Below are positions 1 to 8,782 of a DNA stretch of 63,853 nt, in pieces. How positions within the stretch are numbered: position 1 is the stretch's first letter; every line of letters begins with the position of its first letter. The position numbers and the translations under genes are program-made. The DNA is from Clostridia bacterium. Its GTDB lineage: Bacteria > Bacillota > Clostridia > Oscillospirales > CAG-272. Under the pieces are notes generated by a model, which saw nothing but the letters and a program-made list of their open reading frames with translations, did no database searches and had not been told where the DNA came from. The stretch is taken from assembly GCA_017387685.1 (NCBI GenBank), contig JAFOEU010000044.1:1-63853 (forward strand), given 5' to 3'.

Positions 1-285
1 ATTATGATGAAGTTCGTCTGCCAGCTGACCAAGGAGTACAACATTCCCACTGTTGTCAGCATGAACCCCATCATGATCGATGGTACCGGTATGTGCGGCG
101 GCTGCCGTCTTACCCTCAACGTTGACGGTAAGAAGGTCACCAAGTTCGCTTGTGTTGACGGTCCCGACTTCAACGGCTACGAAGTAGATTTCGACGAGGC
201 TATGTCCCGCGGAAGAATGTATTTCGATTTCGAGCGCCACGCTCACGAAGAGACCTGCAATCTCTTCAAAAAGGAGGTACAGTAA
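1..285 (+). CDS. nfnA: NfnA-like FAD/[2Fe-2S] reductase subunit, C-terminal part
   Basis: The gene begins before the window; only its last 94 codons are present. The piece carries the cysteine pattern of the [2Fe-2S] site of sulfide/dihydroorotate dehydrogenase-like flavoproteins (GTGMCGGCRLT, then FACVDGP about 20 residues later). In NADH-dependent ferredoxin:NADP+ oxidoreductase (Nfn) this small subunit binds FAD and NAD(H) and works with the NfnB subunit. Here the next gene, one base after the stop, is an NfnB homologue whose AAGGAGGT ribosome binding site (271-278) lies inside the end of this gene. Related SudB or PyrK proteins share the domain, but the partner makes Nfn most likely. Confidence 0.85.
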   Translation: MMMKFVCQLTKEYNIPTVVSMNPIMIDGTGMCGGCRLTLNVDGKKVTKFACVDGPDFNGYEVDFDEAMSRGRMYFDFERHAHEETCNLFKKEVQ

Positions 286-286
286 A

Positions 287-1702
287 ATGGCAAAGGCAAA
301 TATGTCGCTCACCCGTAACCCTATGCCCAACCAGGATCCTCTGGTAAGAGCACATAACTTCAGCGAGGTTGCTCTCGGTTATTCCGAGGAGACCGCTATC
401 GACGAGGCTAACCGCTGCCTTAACTGCAAGCACATGCCTTGCGTTGAAGGCTGCCCCGTTAAGATCCATATTCCCGAATTTATTCAGAAGATCAAGGAAG
501 GCGACTTTGAGGGCGCTTACCAGATCATTTCCAAGTCCTCTTCGCTTCCCGCAGTTTGCGGCCGTGTATGTCCCCAGGAGACTCAGTGTGAGTCGAAGTG
601 CGTTCGCGGCATCAAGGGCGAGAGCGTAGGTATCGGACGTCTTGAGAGATTCGTTGCTGACTGGCACAACACCTTCGCTACCGAGGCTCCCGTTCGTCCC
701 GAGTCCAACGGTCACAAGGTTGCTGTTGTAGGCTCCGGCCCCTCCGGTCTTACCTGCGCGGGCGACCTTGCAAAGAAGGGCTACGATGTAACCGTATTTG
801 AGGCACTCCACACCGCGGGCGGCGTTCTTGTTTACGGTATTCCCGAGTTCCGTCTTCCCAAGGCAATCGTTGCAAAGGAAGTTGACACTCTCGAGAAGCT
901 CGGCGTTAAGATCGAGACAAACGTAGTTATCGGTAAGACCCTTACCGTTGACGAGCTCTTCGACATGGGCTTTGAGGCTGTATTTATCGGCTCGGGCGCA
1001 GGTCTTCCCAACTTTATGAACATCCCCGGCGAGTCCTACAAGGGCGTTTACTCCGCAAATGAGTTCCTCACCAGAAGCAATCTGATGAAGGCTTACCTCG
1101 ACAACCCCGTTACCCCCATTATGAAGGGCGGTAAGGTTGCTGTCGTTGGTGGCGGTAACGTTGCTATGGACGCCGCAAGAACCGCACTCCGCCTTGGCGC
1201 AGAGAAGGTTTACATTGTTTACCGTCGTTCCATGGACGAGCTTCCCGCTCGTAAGGAAGAGGTTGAGCACGCTGAGGAAGAGGGAATCGAATTCCGTCTC
1301 CTTTGCAACCCCACCGAGATCGTTGGCTACAACAATCCCGAAGATCCCCGCGATCCCAAGAATGGCTTCGTAACCGGTATGAAGTGTGTCAAGATGGAGC
1401 TTGGCGAGCCCGATGCAAAGGGCCGCCGTCGCCCCGTTGTTATCCCCGATAGCGAGTTCGAGATCGAGGTTGACACCGTTGTTATCTCCATCGGTACTTC
1501 CCCCAACCCCCTTATCAAGTCCACCACCGAGGGCCTTGAGGTTAACGCACACGGCGGTATCATCGTTAACGAGGACGGTCTTTCCTCCCGTAACGCTGTA
1601 TACGCAGGCGGTGACGTTGTAACCGGTGCTGCTACCGTTATCTCCGCTATGGGCGCAGGTAAGACCGCAGCAAAGGCAATCGACGAGTATCTTTCTAAGT
1701 AA
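287..1702 (+). CDS. nfnB: NfnB / glutamate synthase small-subunit-like NADPH oxidoreductase
   Basis: A 471-residue protein of the GltD/NfnB type. An N-terminal iron-sulfur domain has CLNCKHMPCVEGCP near residues 43-56 and CGRVCPQETQCESKC near 90-104. A Rossmann FAD site (VVGSGPSGLTCAG) is near 146 and an NADPH site (VVGGGNVAMDAA) near 285. With the upstream NfnA-type subunit it should form the cytoplasmic Nfn complex, which couples NADPH, NADH and ferredoxin pools by flavin-based electron bifurcation. In isolation it could be annotated glutamate synthase (NADPH), but no GltB-type large subunit is present and the partner is NfnA. Start set by AAGGAGGT 9 bases upstream. Confidence 0.9.
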   Translation: MAKANMSLTRNPMPNQDPLVRAHNFSEVALGYSEETAIDEANRCLNCKHMPCVEGCPVKIHIPEFIQKIKEGDFEGAYQIISKSSSLPAVCGRVCPQETQCESKCVRGIKGESVGIGRLERFVADWHNTFATEAPVRPESNGHKVAVVGSGPSGLTCAGDLAKKGYDVTVFEALHTAGGVLVYGIPEFRLPKAIVAKEVDTLEKLGVKIETNVVIGKTLTVDELFDMGFEAVFIGSGAGLPNFMNIPGESYKGVYSANEFLTRSNLMKAYLDNPVTPIMKGGKVAVVGGGNVAMDAARTALRLGAEKVYIVYRRSMDELPARKEEVEHAEEEGIEFRLLCNPTEIVGYNNPEDPRDPKNGFVTGMKCVKMELGEPDAKGRRRPVVIPDSEFEIEVDTVVISIGTSPNPLIKSTTEGLEVNAHGGIIVNEDGLSSRNAVYAGGDVVTGAATVISAMGAGKTAAKAIDEYLSK

Positions 1703-1712
1703 TTTACTTCTT

Positions 1713-1750
1713 ATTCTTCCGTGGCAGAATTTTTCCTGTCACGGAAGAAT
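1713..1750. other. Long hairpin between nfn and hyd genes
   Basis: ATTCTTCCGTGGCAG pairs with CTGTCACGGAAGAAT (one G-U pair), giving a stem of about 15 bp just downstream of nfnB. No U-tract follows, so it may be an mRNA 3' stabiliser or a weak terminator rather than a classical intrinsic terminator. Confidence 0.5.
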
Positions 1751-1841
1751 GCCATATTGTGTAAAAAATAATTAATCTTAATTATTTTTTATCAAAGAAA
1801 ATTTTGCGCGATAACTACGCGCCTATATAAAGGAGAAGGAA

Positions 1842-2327
1842 ATGAAAGCATCCTTTGATTTCAGCATTGTGGACGAGATACTCTCCTCCTACAAATGCAG
1901 CCAGCAGGCGATCATCGCCATCCTCCAGGATATCCAGGAGCATTACAGATATCTTCCCGAGGAGGTATTCCCCTATCTTGCAAAGAAGCTGGGAATGAGC
2001 GAGGTAAGCATTTACAGCATCGCAACCTTCTACGAGAACTTCTCCCTTGAGCCCAAGGGAAAGTACGTCATCAAGATCTGCGACGGCACGGCGTGCCACG
2101 TCAGAAGATCTATTCCGATCCTTGAGCGCATTCGCTCGGATCTCGGTCTGAGTGAGTCGAAGAAGACCACAGACGACCGCATCTTCACAGTTGAAACTGT
2201 TTCCTGCCTCGGTGCATGCGGTCTTGCACCTGTACTTACCGTAAACGACGTCGTTTACCCCGAGATGACTCCCGATAAGGCATCGGCACTGATTGCTCAG
2301 CTTAAGGAGGAGAACGCAAATGCTTAA
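1842..2327 (+). CDS. hydC: Bifurcating hydrogenase subunit HydC (NuoE-like)
   Basis: A 161-residue thioredoxin-like [2Fe-2S] protein of the NuoE/HndA family. It has the C-x4-C ... C-x3-C ligand set (CDGTACHVR and CLGACGLAP) in the second half. This is the smallest subunit of NAD-dependent and electron-bifurcating [FeFe]-hydrogenases and shuttles electrons between flavin and iron-sulfur sites. The GGAGAAGG ribosome binding site lies just upstream, and the 3' end overlaps the next gene by 8 bases, implying translational coupling with HydB and HydA. Confidence 0.92.
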   Translation: MKASFDFSIVDEILSSYKCSQQAIIAILQDIQEHYRYLPEEVFPYLAKKLGMSEVSIYSIATFYENFSLEPKGKYVIKICDGTACHVRRSIPILERIRSDLGLSESKKTTDDRIFTVETVSCLGACGLAPVLTVNDVVYPEMTPDKASALIAQLKEENANA

Positions 2328-4194
2328 GAACAGACAGGAATTTATCGCGTACCGCGAAGAGTCGATCAAGTCTTATGCCGCGCAGACCAAGAAGATCATT
2401 GTTTGCGCCGGAACAGGCTGTGTCGCAGGCGGTTCGCTTCATATTCACGCAAAGCTCAATGAGCTTATGCAGGCAAAGGGCCTTCCCGTTGCGGTCGAGC
2501 TTATGGTCGATCCCCACGGTGAGGAGGTCGGACTCAAGAAGAGCGGATGCCACGGCTTCTGCGAAATGGGTCCTCTCGTTCGCATCGAGCCTCAGGGCTG
2601 GCTTTACACCAAGGTAAAGCTCGAGGATTGCGAAGAGATCGTAGAAAAGACAATTATCGGCGGCGAGTGCGTTGACCGCCTTGTATATAAGAAGAACGGC
2701 GAGATCTATCGCGAGCAGTCCGCGATACCCTTCTACCGTCAGCAGACCCGTGTGGTTCTTGAGCATTGCGGTAAGATCGACTCGGATTCTATCCGCGAGT
2801 ATATTGCTATTGGCGGATATTCGGCATTTGAAAAGGCTCTCTTTGAAATGACCGGCGCTGAGATCATCGCAGAAATCTCCAAGTCCGAGCTCCGCGGACG
2901 CGGAGGAGGCGGATTTCCCGCAGGTAAGAAGTGGGAGCAGGTTGCAAGACAGAAGGAAAAGCAGAGATACGTTGTTTGTAACGGTGACGAGGGCGACCCC
3001 GGCGCGTTTATGGACAGAAGTATTATGGAGGGCGACCCCCACAGAATGCTCGAGGGTATGATGATCGCAGGTGTTGCTTGCGGCGCATCTGACGGATATA
3101 TCTACGTTCGTGCGGAGTATCCCCTTGCGGTTGACAGACTTCGCAGAGCGATCAAGCAGGCAGAGGAGCTCGGTCTTCTCGGCGACAATATTCTCGGAAC
3201 AGATTTCTCCTTCCACATGCACATCAACCGCGGCGCGGGCGCGTTCGTCTGCGGCGAGGGCTCTGCTCTGACCGCATCCATCGAGGGTAAGCGCGGATTC
3301 CCCCGTGTCAAGCCCCCCAGAACCGTTGAAAACGGACTTTTTGATAAGCCCACCGTACTTAATAACGTCGAGACCTATGCTAACGTAGCCGACATTATCA
3401 ATAAGGGCGCAGATTGGTTCCTCGGTATCGGCGTTCCCAAGAACTCGGGCACCAAGGCGTTTGCGCTCACCGGTAATATCTCCAACACCGGTCTTATCGA
3501 GGTTCCTATGGGAACCACCCTCCGCGAGATCATCTTTGATATCGGCGGCGGTATGCGCGGCGACGGAGAATTCAAGGCGGTTCAGATCGGCGGTCCTTCG
3601 GGCGCTTGTCTGACGAAGGAGCATCTTGACCTTCCTCTCGACTTCGACACCCTCAAGCGTGTCGGCGCAATGATCGGCTCGGGCGGTCTTGTTGTTATGG
3701 ACTCGAACACCTGTATGGTCGAGGTTGCACGCTTCTTTATGAACTTCACGCAGAATGAATCCTGCGGTAAGTGCGTTCCCTGCCGTGAGGGTACCAAGCG
3801 TATGCTTGAGATCCTTGAGAGAATCGTTGCGGGCGAGGGCAGAGACGGCGATATCGAGCTTCTGCTCGAGCTTGCGGATACTATTTCTGCAACCGCGCTT
3901 TGCGGTCTCGGAAAGTCCGCTCCCAATCCCGTTGTAAGTACCATCAAGAACTTCCGCGATGAATATGAGGCTCACATCTATGAAAAGAGATGTCCCGCGG
4001 GCGCTTGCCAGAAGCTTAAGAGAATCTATATTGATCCCGATCTCTGTAAGGGCTGCTCCAAGTGCGCGCGTCAGTGTCCCGTAAACGCAATCAGCGGTAA
4101 GGTTAAGGAACCCTTCTCGATCGATCTTGAGAAGTGCATCCGTTGCGGCAGCTGTATCTCGGCTTGCCCGTTCAAGGCAATTAAGGAGGGCTAA
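2320..4194 (+). CDS. hydB: Bifurcating hydrogenase subunit HydB (NuoF-like)
   Basis: Start chosen at the ATG at 2320, preceded by AAGGAGG (2304-2310); an in-frame ATG at 2293 has no such site. The 624-residue protein begins with a thioredoxin-like [2Fe-2S] domain (cysteines in residues 25-90). It continues with the NuoF flavin/NADH module (GRGGGGFPAG near 191, plus a glycine-rich nucleotide region). A [4Fe-4S] site, CGKCVPCREG, is near 481. It ends with a two-cluster ferredoxin domain (CKGCSKCARQCP near 576, CIRCGSCISACP near 606). This is the FMN subunit that handles NAD(H) in HydABC complexes. It sits 3 bases from hydA. Confidence 0.94.
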   Translation: MLKNRQEFIAYREESIKSYAAQTKKIIVCAGTGCVAGGSLHIHAKLNELMQAKGLPVAVELMVDPHGEEVGLKKSGCHGFCEMGPLVRIEPQGWLYTKVKLEDCEEIVEKTIIGGECVDRLVYKKNGEIYREQSAIPFYRQQTRVVLEHCGKIDSDSIREYIAIGGYSAFEKALFEMTGAEIIAEISKSELRGRGGGGFPAGKKWEQVARQKEKQRYVVCNGDEGDPGAFMDRSIMEGDPHRMLEGMMIAGVACGASDGYIYVRAEYPLAVDRLRRAIKQAEELGLLGDNILGTDFSFHMHINRGAGAFVCGEGSALTASIEGKRGFPRVKPPRTVENGLFDKPTVLNNVETYANVADIINKGADWFLGIGVPKNSGTKAFALTGNISNTGLIEVPMGTTLREIIFDIGGGMRGDGEFKAVQIGGPSGACLTKEHLDLPLDFDTLKRVGAMIGSGGLVVMDSNTCMVEVARFFMNFTQNESCGKCVPCREGTKRMLEILERIVAGEGRDGDIELLLELADTISATALCGLGKSAPNPVVSTIKNFRDEYEAHIYEKRCPAGACQKLKRIYIDPDLCKGCSKCARQCPVNAISGKVKEPFSIDLEKCIRCGSCISACPFKAIKEG

Positions 4195-4197
4195 ACT

Positions 4198-5892
4198 ATG
4201 AGCGAAAAACAGTATATGACGATCGACGGTATTCCGGTCGAAATAAACGGCGAGAAAAATATTCTCGAGCTTTGTCAGAAGATCGGCGTTAAGATGCCCA
4301 CCTTCTGTTACCACTCCGACCTCTCGATCTACGGCGCGTGCCGTATGTGTATGGTCGAGAACAAGTGGGGCGGCATTGAGGCGGCTTGCTCGACTCCTCC
4401 CCGCGCGGGAATGGAGATCAAGACCAACACCGAGCGTCTCCGCCGTTACCGTAAGAACATTCTCGAGCTTCTGCTTGCAAACCATTGCCGCGATTGCACG
4501 GTCTGCGAGAACAACCAGAAGTGCAAGCTTCAGGAGCTTGCAATGCGCTTCAATATTGAGGGTGTTCGTTTTCCCAATCGCGCAAAGTCCACAAAGAACG
4601 ACGATACCTCGTCCGTTTGCATCGTCCGCGACGCGGGCAAGTGCATTCTCTGCGGCGACTGCGTAAGAGTTTGTAACGAGATCCAGAACGTCGGCGCGAT
4701 CGACTTCGCGCACCGCGGCTCGAAGATGGTCATCTCCACCGCCTTCGGCAAGCCTCTTGCAGAATCCCCCTGCGTTGGCTGCGGTCAGTGTGCGGCAGTT
4801 TGCCCCACCGGAGCTATCGTGGTTAAGAATAATATCGATTGCGTTTGGGAGGCACTTGATAATCCGAGCGTAAGAACAAGCGTGCAGATCGCTCCCGCAG
4901 TCCGCGTTGCGATCGGCAAGGAGCTTAAGTGTCAGGATGGCGAGAACGTAATGGGCAAGATCGTTGCCGCGCTTCGCCGTATGGGCTTTGACGAGGTCTA
5001 CGACACCACTCTCTCCGCTGACATCACCGTTATGGAGGAGACCGCGGAGTTTATTGAAAGACTTGAAAACGGCGGTAAGCTTCCCCTTGTCACCTCTTGC
5101 TGTCCCGGTTGGATTCAGTATGCCGAGAAGAAGCACCCCGAATTCCTCGAGAATATCTCCACCTGCCGTTCTCCTATGCAGATGATGGGCTCGCTCATCA
5201 AGGAGCAGAACAAGGGCGCGGAAAAGAAGATGTTCCACGTTGCAATTATGCCTTGTACCGCAAAGAAATTCGAGGCTTCCCGCCCCGAGTTTATGAAGGA
5301 CGGACAGCCCGACGTTGATGCGGTTATCACCACTCAGGAGCTCATCCTTATGATCAAGGAATCGGGTCTTGTATTCGACGAGCTCGAGCCCGAGGCTGTT
5401 GATATGCCCTTCGGCGCGATTTCGGGCGCGGGCGTTATCTTTGGCGTGACCGGAGGTGTAACCGAGGCAGTTCTTCGTCGCGTTTCCGAAAACAAGTCGC
5501 GTGCGGGTCTGCTCGAGGCGGCAAACGCAGGTCAGCGCGGTATGGAAGGAATCAAGGAATTCTACCTGCCCTACGGTGAGCGTCAGCTCCACATCGCAGT
5601 TGTAAGCGGACTTGGCAACGCCGAGAGAGTTCTCCTTCGCGCATCTGCAGGCGAGCACTTCGATTTCATCGAGATCATGGCTTGTCCCGGCGGCTGTGTA
5701 AACGGCGGCGGTCAGCCCTACTTCAGCAACGCCAAGGAAGCAAGAAGCAAGGGACTTTATGAGGTTGACAGAATGCAGAGCATTCGCCGCTCTCAGGAAA
5801 ATCCCATTGTAAACTCTGTTTACAAGAAGATCATCAAGGACCGCGCTCACGAGCTTCTCCACGTTCACTATACCGCAAAACACGAAGACTAA
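4198..5892 (+). CDS. hydA: [FeFe]-hydrogenase catalytic subunit HydA (group A, bifurcating type)
   Basis: A 564-residue catalytic subunit. The N-terminus is a plant-type [2Fe-2S] domain (CRMCMVE). It is followed by a His-Cys cluster (HCRDCTVCENNQKC near residues 98-111) and two [4Fe-4S] motifs (CILCGDCVRVC near 150, CVGCGQCAAVCP near 193). The H-cluster signatures follow in order: L1 TSCCPGW near 298, L2 MPCTAKK near 350 and L3 MACPGGCVNGGGQP near 493. All expected cysteines are visible, so it should be active once matured. With HydB and HydC it forms a cytoplasmic complex making H2 from NADH and reduced ferredoxin. The HydEFG maturases are not in the window. Confidence 0.95.
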   Translation: MSEKQYMTIDGIPVEINGEKNILELCQKIGVKMPTFCYHSDLSIYGACRMCMVENKWGGIEAACSTPPRAGMEIKTNTERLRRYRKNILELLLANHCRDCTVCENNQKCKLQELAMRFNIEGVRFPNRAKSTKNDDTSSVCIVRDAGKCILCGDCVRVCNEIQNVGAIDFAHRGSKMVISTAFGKPLAESPCVGCGQCAAVCPTGAIVVKNNIDCVWEALDNPSVRTSVQIAPAVRVAIGKELKCQDGENVMGKIVAALRRMGFDEVYDTTLSADITVMEETAEFIERLENGGKLPLVTSCCPGWIQYAEKKHPEFLENISTCRSPMQMMGSLIKEQNKGAEKKMFHVAIMPCTAKKFEASRPEFMKDGQPDVDAVITTQELILMIKESGLVFDELEPEAVDMPFGAISGAGVIFGVTGGVTEAVLRRVSENKSRAGLLEAANAGQRGMEGIKEFYLPYGERQLHIAVVSGLGNAERVLLRASAGEHFDFIEIMACPGGCVNGGGQPYFSNAKEARSKGLYEVDRMQSIRRSQENPIVNSVYKKIIKDRAHELLHVHYTAKHED

Positions 5893-5900
5893 TTCATAAT

Positions 5901-5927
5901 GAATGCGGTAGCTTTGCTGCCGCATTC
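5901..5927. other. Hairpin between hydA and second hydrogenase
   Basis: GAATGCGGTAGC pairs with GCTGCCGCATTC around a 3-base loop in the 52-base gap. There is no U-tract, so it is more likely an RNA processing or stability element setting different expression of the two hydrogenases than a terminator. Confidence 0.45.
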
Positions 5928-5944
5928 AAAATATAAGGTGAAAA

Positions 5945-7360
5945 ATGCGTAAATTTGATACAAAAGTACAGCATCTGAAATATAAGGTGCTTCGCGAAGT
6001 AGCAAGACTCGCGTGGAACGATACCCTCCTTGAGAATTGCATCGACATTCCAAAGACCATCGTTCCCGGAAACGAGCCGACGATGCGTTGCTGTGTTTAT
6101 AAGGAGCGCGCGATTCTCGGCGAGCGTGTAAAGCTTGCCATTGGCGGTGACAAAAAGAATCCGAATATTATTCAAGTCATCGAGATCGCTTGCGACGAGT
6201 GTCCTGTCAGCGGTTACGAGGTAACGAATGCGTGCCGTGGATGCCTTGCCCACCGTTGCGAGGACGTTTGCAAGAAGGGCGCGCTTTCCTTCGATGAAAA
6301 CCACGTCGCGCACATCGATAAGTCGAAGTGCGTTGAGTGCGGCGCGTGCGCGAAGGTCTGCCCCTACACCGCGATCGTAAAGCGTACCCGTCCCTGTCAG
6401 AACGCCTGCAAGGTCAAGGCGATCTCAATGAACGAGCAGAAGGCGGCACTTATCGACAACAACAAGTGCATCCGTTGCGGCGCGTGCGTTTATCAGTGCC
6501 CCTTCGGCGCGATCTCGGACAGATCCTTTATCGTTGACGTCATCGAGATCATCAAGAAGAGCAAGCGCGAGGCGGGCGGAAAGGTCTACGCTATGGTCGC
6601 GCCCTCGATCGCGAGCCAGTTCAAGTACGCGAAGCACGGTCAGGTCATCACGGGACTTCGTAAGCTCGGCTTTGACAAGGTCATCGAGGCGGCACTCGGC
6701 GCCGATCTCGTAGCACTTGCAGAATCGCGCGAGCTTGCAGAGAAGGGATTCCTAACCTCCTCCTGCTGCCCCGCGTTCGTGACCTACATAAACTCTGCTT
6801 TCCCGAATCTGAAGGAATTCGTATCGCATAACCCCTCGCCGATGGCACTCCTCGGCAAGGTCATCAAGGAGCGCGATCCCGAAGCGAAGGTCATCTTCGT
6901 CGGTCCTTGCACGGCAAAGAAGGGCGAGGCACAGCGCGAGGAGGTTAAGCCCTACGTCGACGCGGTCATCACCTTCGAGGAGCTTCAGGCTCTCTTCGAC
7001 AGCCGCGATATCGACATCACTCTGCTCGAGGAATCGGGACTTGACGATGCATCCTATTACGGACGCATCTTTGCACGCTCGGGCGGACTTTCCGAGGCGG
7101 TCGTTCAGGCACTTGACGAGCAGAATATCGATTTTGAGGTCAAGCCCGTCATCTGTGACGGAATCGAGGCTTGCCGTATGGCACTTCTCAAGAAGAATAA
7201 AAATATCCTCGACGGCAATTTCATCGAGGGAATGGCGTGCATCGGCGGCTGCATCGGCGGCGCGGGATGCCTCACCCACGGTGAAAAGAACAAGACCGAG
7301 GTTGACAAATACGGACACGAAGCGAAGGATAAAAAGATATCCGACGCTGTTAATAACTAA
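5945..7360 (+). CDS. Group B [FeFe]-hydrogenase
   Basis: A 471-residue [FeFe]-hydrogenase of a different lineage from HydA. It has an N-terminal cysteine-rich ferredoxin-like region (CRGCLAHRCEDVC, CVECGACAKVCP, CIRCGACVYQCP). The H-cluster motifs are of the group B type: SSCCPAF near residue 276, GPCTAKKGE near 320 and GMACIGGCIGGAG near 431. The [2Fe-2S] and His-cluster N-terminal domains of HydA are missing. Group B enzymes are common in Clostridia and are poorly characterised; ferredoxin is the assumed partner. Two different hydrogenases directly downstream of Nfn make this locus a redox-balancing hub. Confidence 0.9.
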   Translation: MRKFDTKVQHLKYKVLREVARLAWNDTLLENCIDIPKTIVPGNEPTMRCCVYKERAILGERVKLAIGGDKKNPNIIQVIEIACDECPVSGYEVTNACRGCLAHRCEDVCKKGALSFDENHVAHIDKSKCVECGACAKVCPYTAIVKRTRPCQNACKVKAISMNEQKAALIDNNKCIRCGACVYQCPFGAISDRSFIVDVIEIIKKSKREAGGKVYAMVAPSIASQFKYAKHGQVITGLRKLGFDKVIEAALGADLVALAESRELAEKGFLTSSCCPAFVTYINSAFPNLKEFVSHNPSPMALLGKVIKERDPEAKVIFVGPCTAKKGEAQREEVKPYVDAVITFEELQALFDSRDIDITLLEESGLDDASYYGRIFARSGGLSEAVVQALDEQNIDFEVKPVICDGIEACRMALLKKNKNILDGNFIEGMACIGGCIGGAGCLTHGEKNKTEVDKYGHEAKDKKISDAVNN

Positions 7361-7407
7361 AAAACGGAGCTGATCTTCGCCTCTGCATTCTTAGCGGAGA
7401 AATAACT

Positions 7408-7445
7408 AACACCACCAAAGATTTTTCTTTGGCGGTGTTGTTTTT
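7408..7445 (+). terminator. Intrinsic terminator of the hydrogenase operon
   Basis: AACACCACCAAAG pairs with CTTTGGCGGTGTT (7408-7420 with 7427-7439), followed by GTTTTT. It lies 47 bases after the group B hydrogenase stop. Confidence 0.88.
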
Positions 7446-7461
7446 ATGAGGCAAACTTACG

Positions 7462-7597
7462 AAAGGCTCCCTCCGGGAGGGAGCTGGCGCCGTAGGCGAC
7501 TGAAGGAGAGCGCGTAACAATAAAATCCGTGCAAACTGAAAGTCACGCGGGCTCCTTCCACCGCCATCGCGGTCCCCTTTCTCCCGGAGGAAGGCTT
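7462..7597. repeat. Palindromic MITE/REP-like intergenic element
   Basis: The ends are inverted copies of AAAGGCTCCCTCCGGGAG (right copy differs at two positions). Inside lies GGCGCCGTAGGCGACTGAAG, a layout I recall from dispersed repeats of clostridial genomes. The rest of the gene-free stretch 7446-7769 holds further small palindromes (CGGGCTTCGCCCG, GCGTGGACATCCACGC, GACGCAAGCGTC) and no convincing gene. Confidence 0.6.
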
Positions 7598-7769
7598 TGG
7601 TGCGCCGTTCTTCTGCGTATAGTGGGTTCGGGCTTCGCCCGATGGTGCGTGGACATCCACGCGCTATGCTTGCCCCAGACGCAAGCGTCGGGAAAGCGAA
7701 AAAACAACTGAATATTTATTCTGACAAGCGACGAACAACTGTGAGTTGATATGCAATCCGAACAAGTTG

Positions 7770-7798
7770 TTTACTTCTTGCTGTTTTTGTGATATAAT
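7770..7798 (+). promoter_or_regulatory. Promoter of XRE regulator
   Basis: TTTACT (7770-7775), 17-base spacer, TATAAT (7793-7798). It is followed by AAAGGA (7834-7839) before the ATG at 7849. Confidence 0.6.
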
Positions 7799-7848
7799 TT
7801 AATCACAACCGAAGAGCTCACGGTGAAATTCGGAAAGGAAATTCGATT

Positions 7849-8658
7849 ATGAAAGAAATTAACATTTCAAAAAATATAGCAGATCTCAGAAAACGTAAGG
7901 GCATTACCCAAGAGCAGTTGGCAAGTGCGCTGAATATTTCTCCCCAAGCTATTTCGAAATGGGAAACCAATACATCTTTTCCTGATGCGCAAACGCTTCC
8001 TCTGATAGCTACATACTTTGAAGTAAGTATAGACTATCTTTTCTACGGTGAGGACTATGCCTATAATGATATCTACAATAAGGTTTTTGACAAAGTAGCA
8101 GAACACGCACAAATGAGTATGGCATCTTATGAAGACGCTCTAAAAATATTCGCCCCTGCTCATCACGGTATTTCTCGAGGCAATCTCAGAGGAAAGAATA
8201 CTGAAATGCATGATGAGCCGGCACACATTTCTAACGAAAATGGTTTGTCACTGTTATCGGGCAAGGGATATGGCGCGCTTGTTACAAGAAAGTTTTTTGA
8301 AAACGTGAACCAAGAGACGGTAGAATTTGCACAAACAATTCTCCCCACTCTTTCAAAGAAAAACAATATCCTCGTTTGCTTGGCTATCATATCCATGAGC
8401 GACATCAGCTTTGGAGAAATGAAAGAAAAATTGAATTTTGAGGAAAACACCTTAAGGTCAGCTCTCGATGAATTGATTGCTGTTAACGTTGTAATTGAAA
8501 AGAAATCCAAGCATAAATCTTTAGGCTTTACCTATGAAATCAACGAAATGTATCATACTTGTTTGTGTATTCTTTTTGCAACCCTTGAAATGCAACGCTA
8601 TTCCTTAAAAGGAATTTCATGTTGTATGGGATACGGTGATTATCCTATACAGTTTTAA
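7849..8658 (+). CDS. XRE-family HTH transcriptional regulator with extended C-terminal domain
   Basis: Residues 1-65 form a Cro/CI-type helix-turn-helix (IADLRKRKGITQEQLASALN then SPQAISKWE), so it should bind DNA. The remaining 200 residues are less recognisable. Residues about 175-225 resemble a winged-helix fold (LVCLAIISMSDISFGEMKEK), so it may carry two DNA-binding domains. Base and codon use are clearly more AT-rich than the flanking hydrogenase genes. It is also isolated between a repeat element and its own terminator, which suggests recent acquisition. No target can be named. Confidence 0.8.
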   Translation: MKEINISKNIADLRKRKGITQEQLASALNISPQAISKWETNTSFPDAQTLPLIATYFEVSIDYLFYGEDYAYNDIYNKVFDKVAEHAQMSMASYEDALKIFAPAHHGISRGNLRGKNTEMHDEPAHISNENGLSLLSGKGYGALVTRKFFENVNQETVEFAQTILPTLSKKNNILVCLAIISMSDISFGEMKEKLNFEENTLRSALDELIAVNVVIEKKSKHKSLGFTYEINEMYHTCLCILFATLEMQRYSLKGISCCMGYGDYPIQF

Positions 8659-8663
8659 TTCTT

Positions 8664-8690
8664 GCCCCGCTTCGGCGGGGCTTCTTCTTT
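8664..8690 (+). terminator. Terminator of XRE regulator
   Basis: GCCCCGC-TTCG-GCGGGGC stem-loop followed by TTCTTCTTT. Confidence 0.8.
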
Positions 8691-8707
8691 GCTTTCTGCA
8701 TATCAAA

Positions 8708-8732
8708 AGCCACCACGAAAAACGTGGTGGCT
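8708..8732 (-). terminator. Terminator of tandem GNAT gene
   Basis: AGCCACCACG and CGTGGTGGCT pair around a 5-base loop. On the minus strand a TTTT run follows, and the site is 50 bases past the GNAT stop. Confidence 0.65.
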
Positions 8733-8782
8733 AATTTCATTTTACCGCTAATTTTGCAGATGCTCGGATCAGCTCCGTATTT

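Noticed and set aside
1760-1830. Possible Rex (redox) operator upstream of hydC (TTGTGTAAAAAATAATTAA)
   Set aside because: Only one half-site resembles TTGTTAA; the mismatch count is too high to claim a site without comparison to relatives.
2302-5925. Very long open frame on the minus strand across the hydrogenase genes
   Set aside because: It is the antisense of hydB and hydA, which have complete motif sets and ribosome binding sites; the minus frame has no domain and arises from codon bias.
7529-7711. Short ORF in the gap before the XRE regulator
   Set aside because: It lies over the palindromic repeat and small hairpins, has no ribosome binding site and low-complexity residues.
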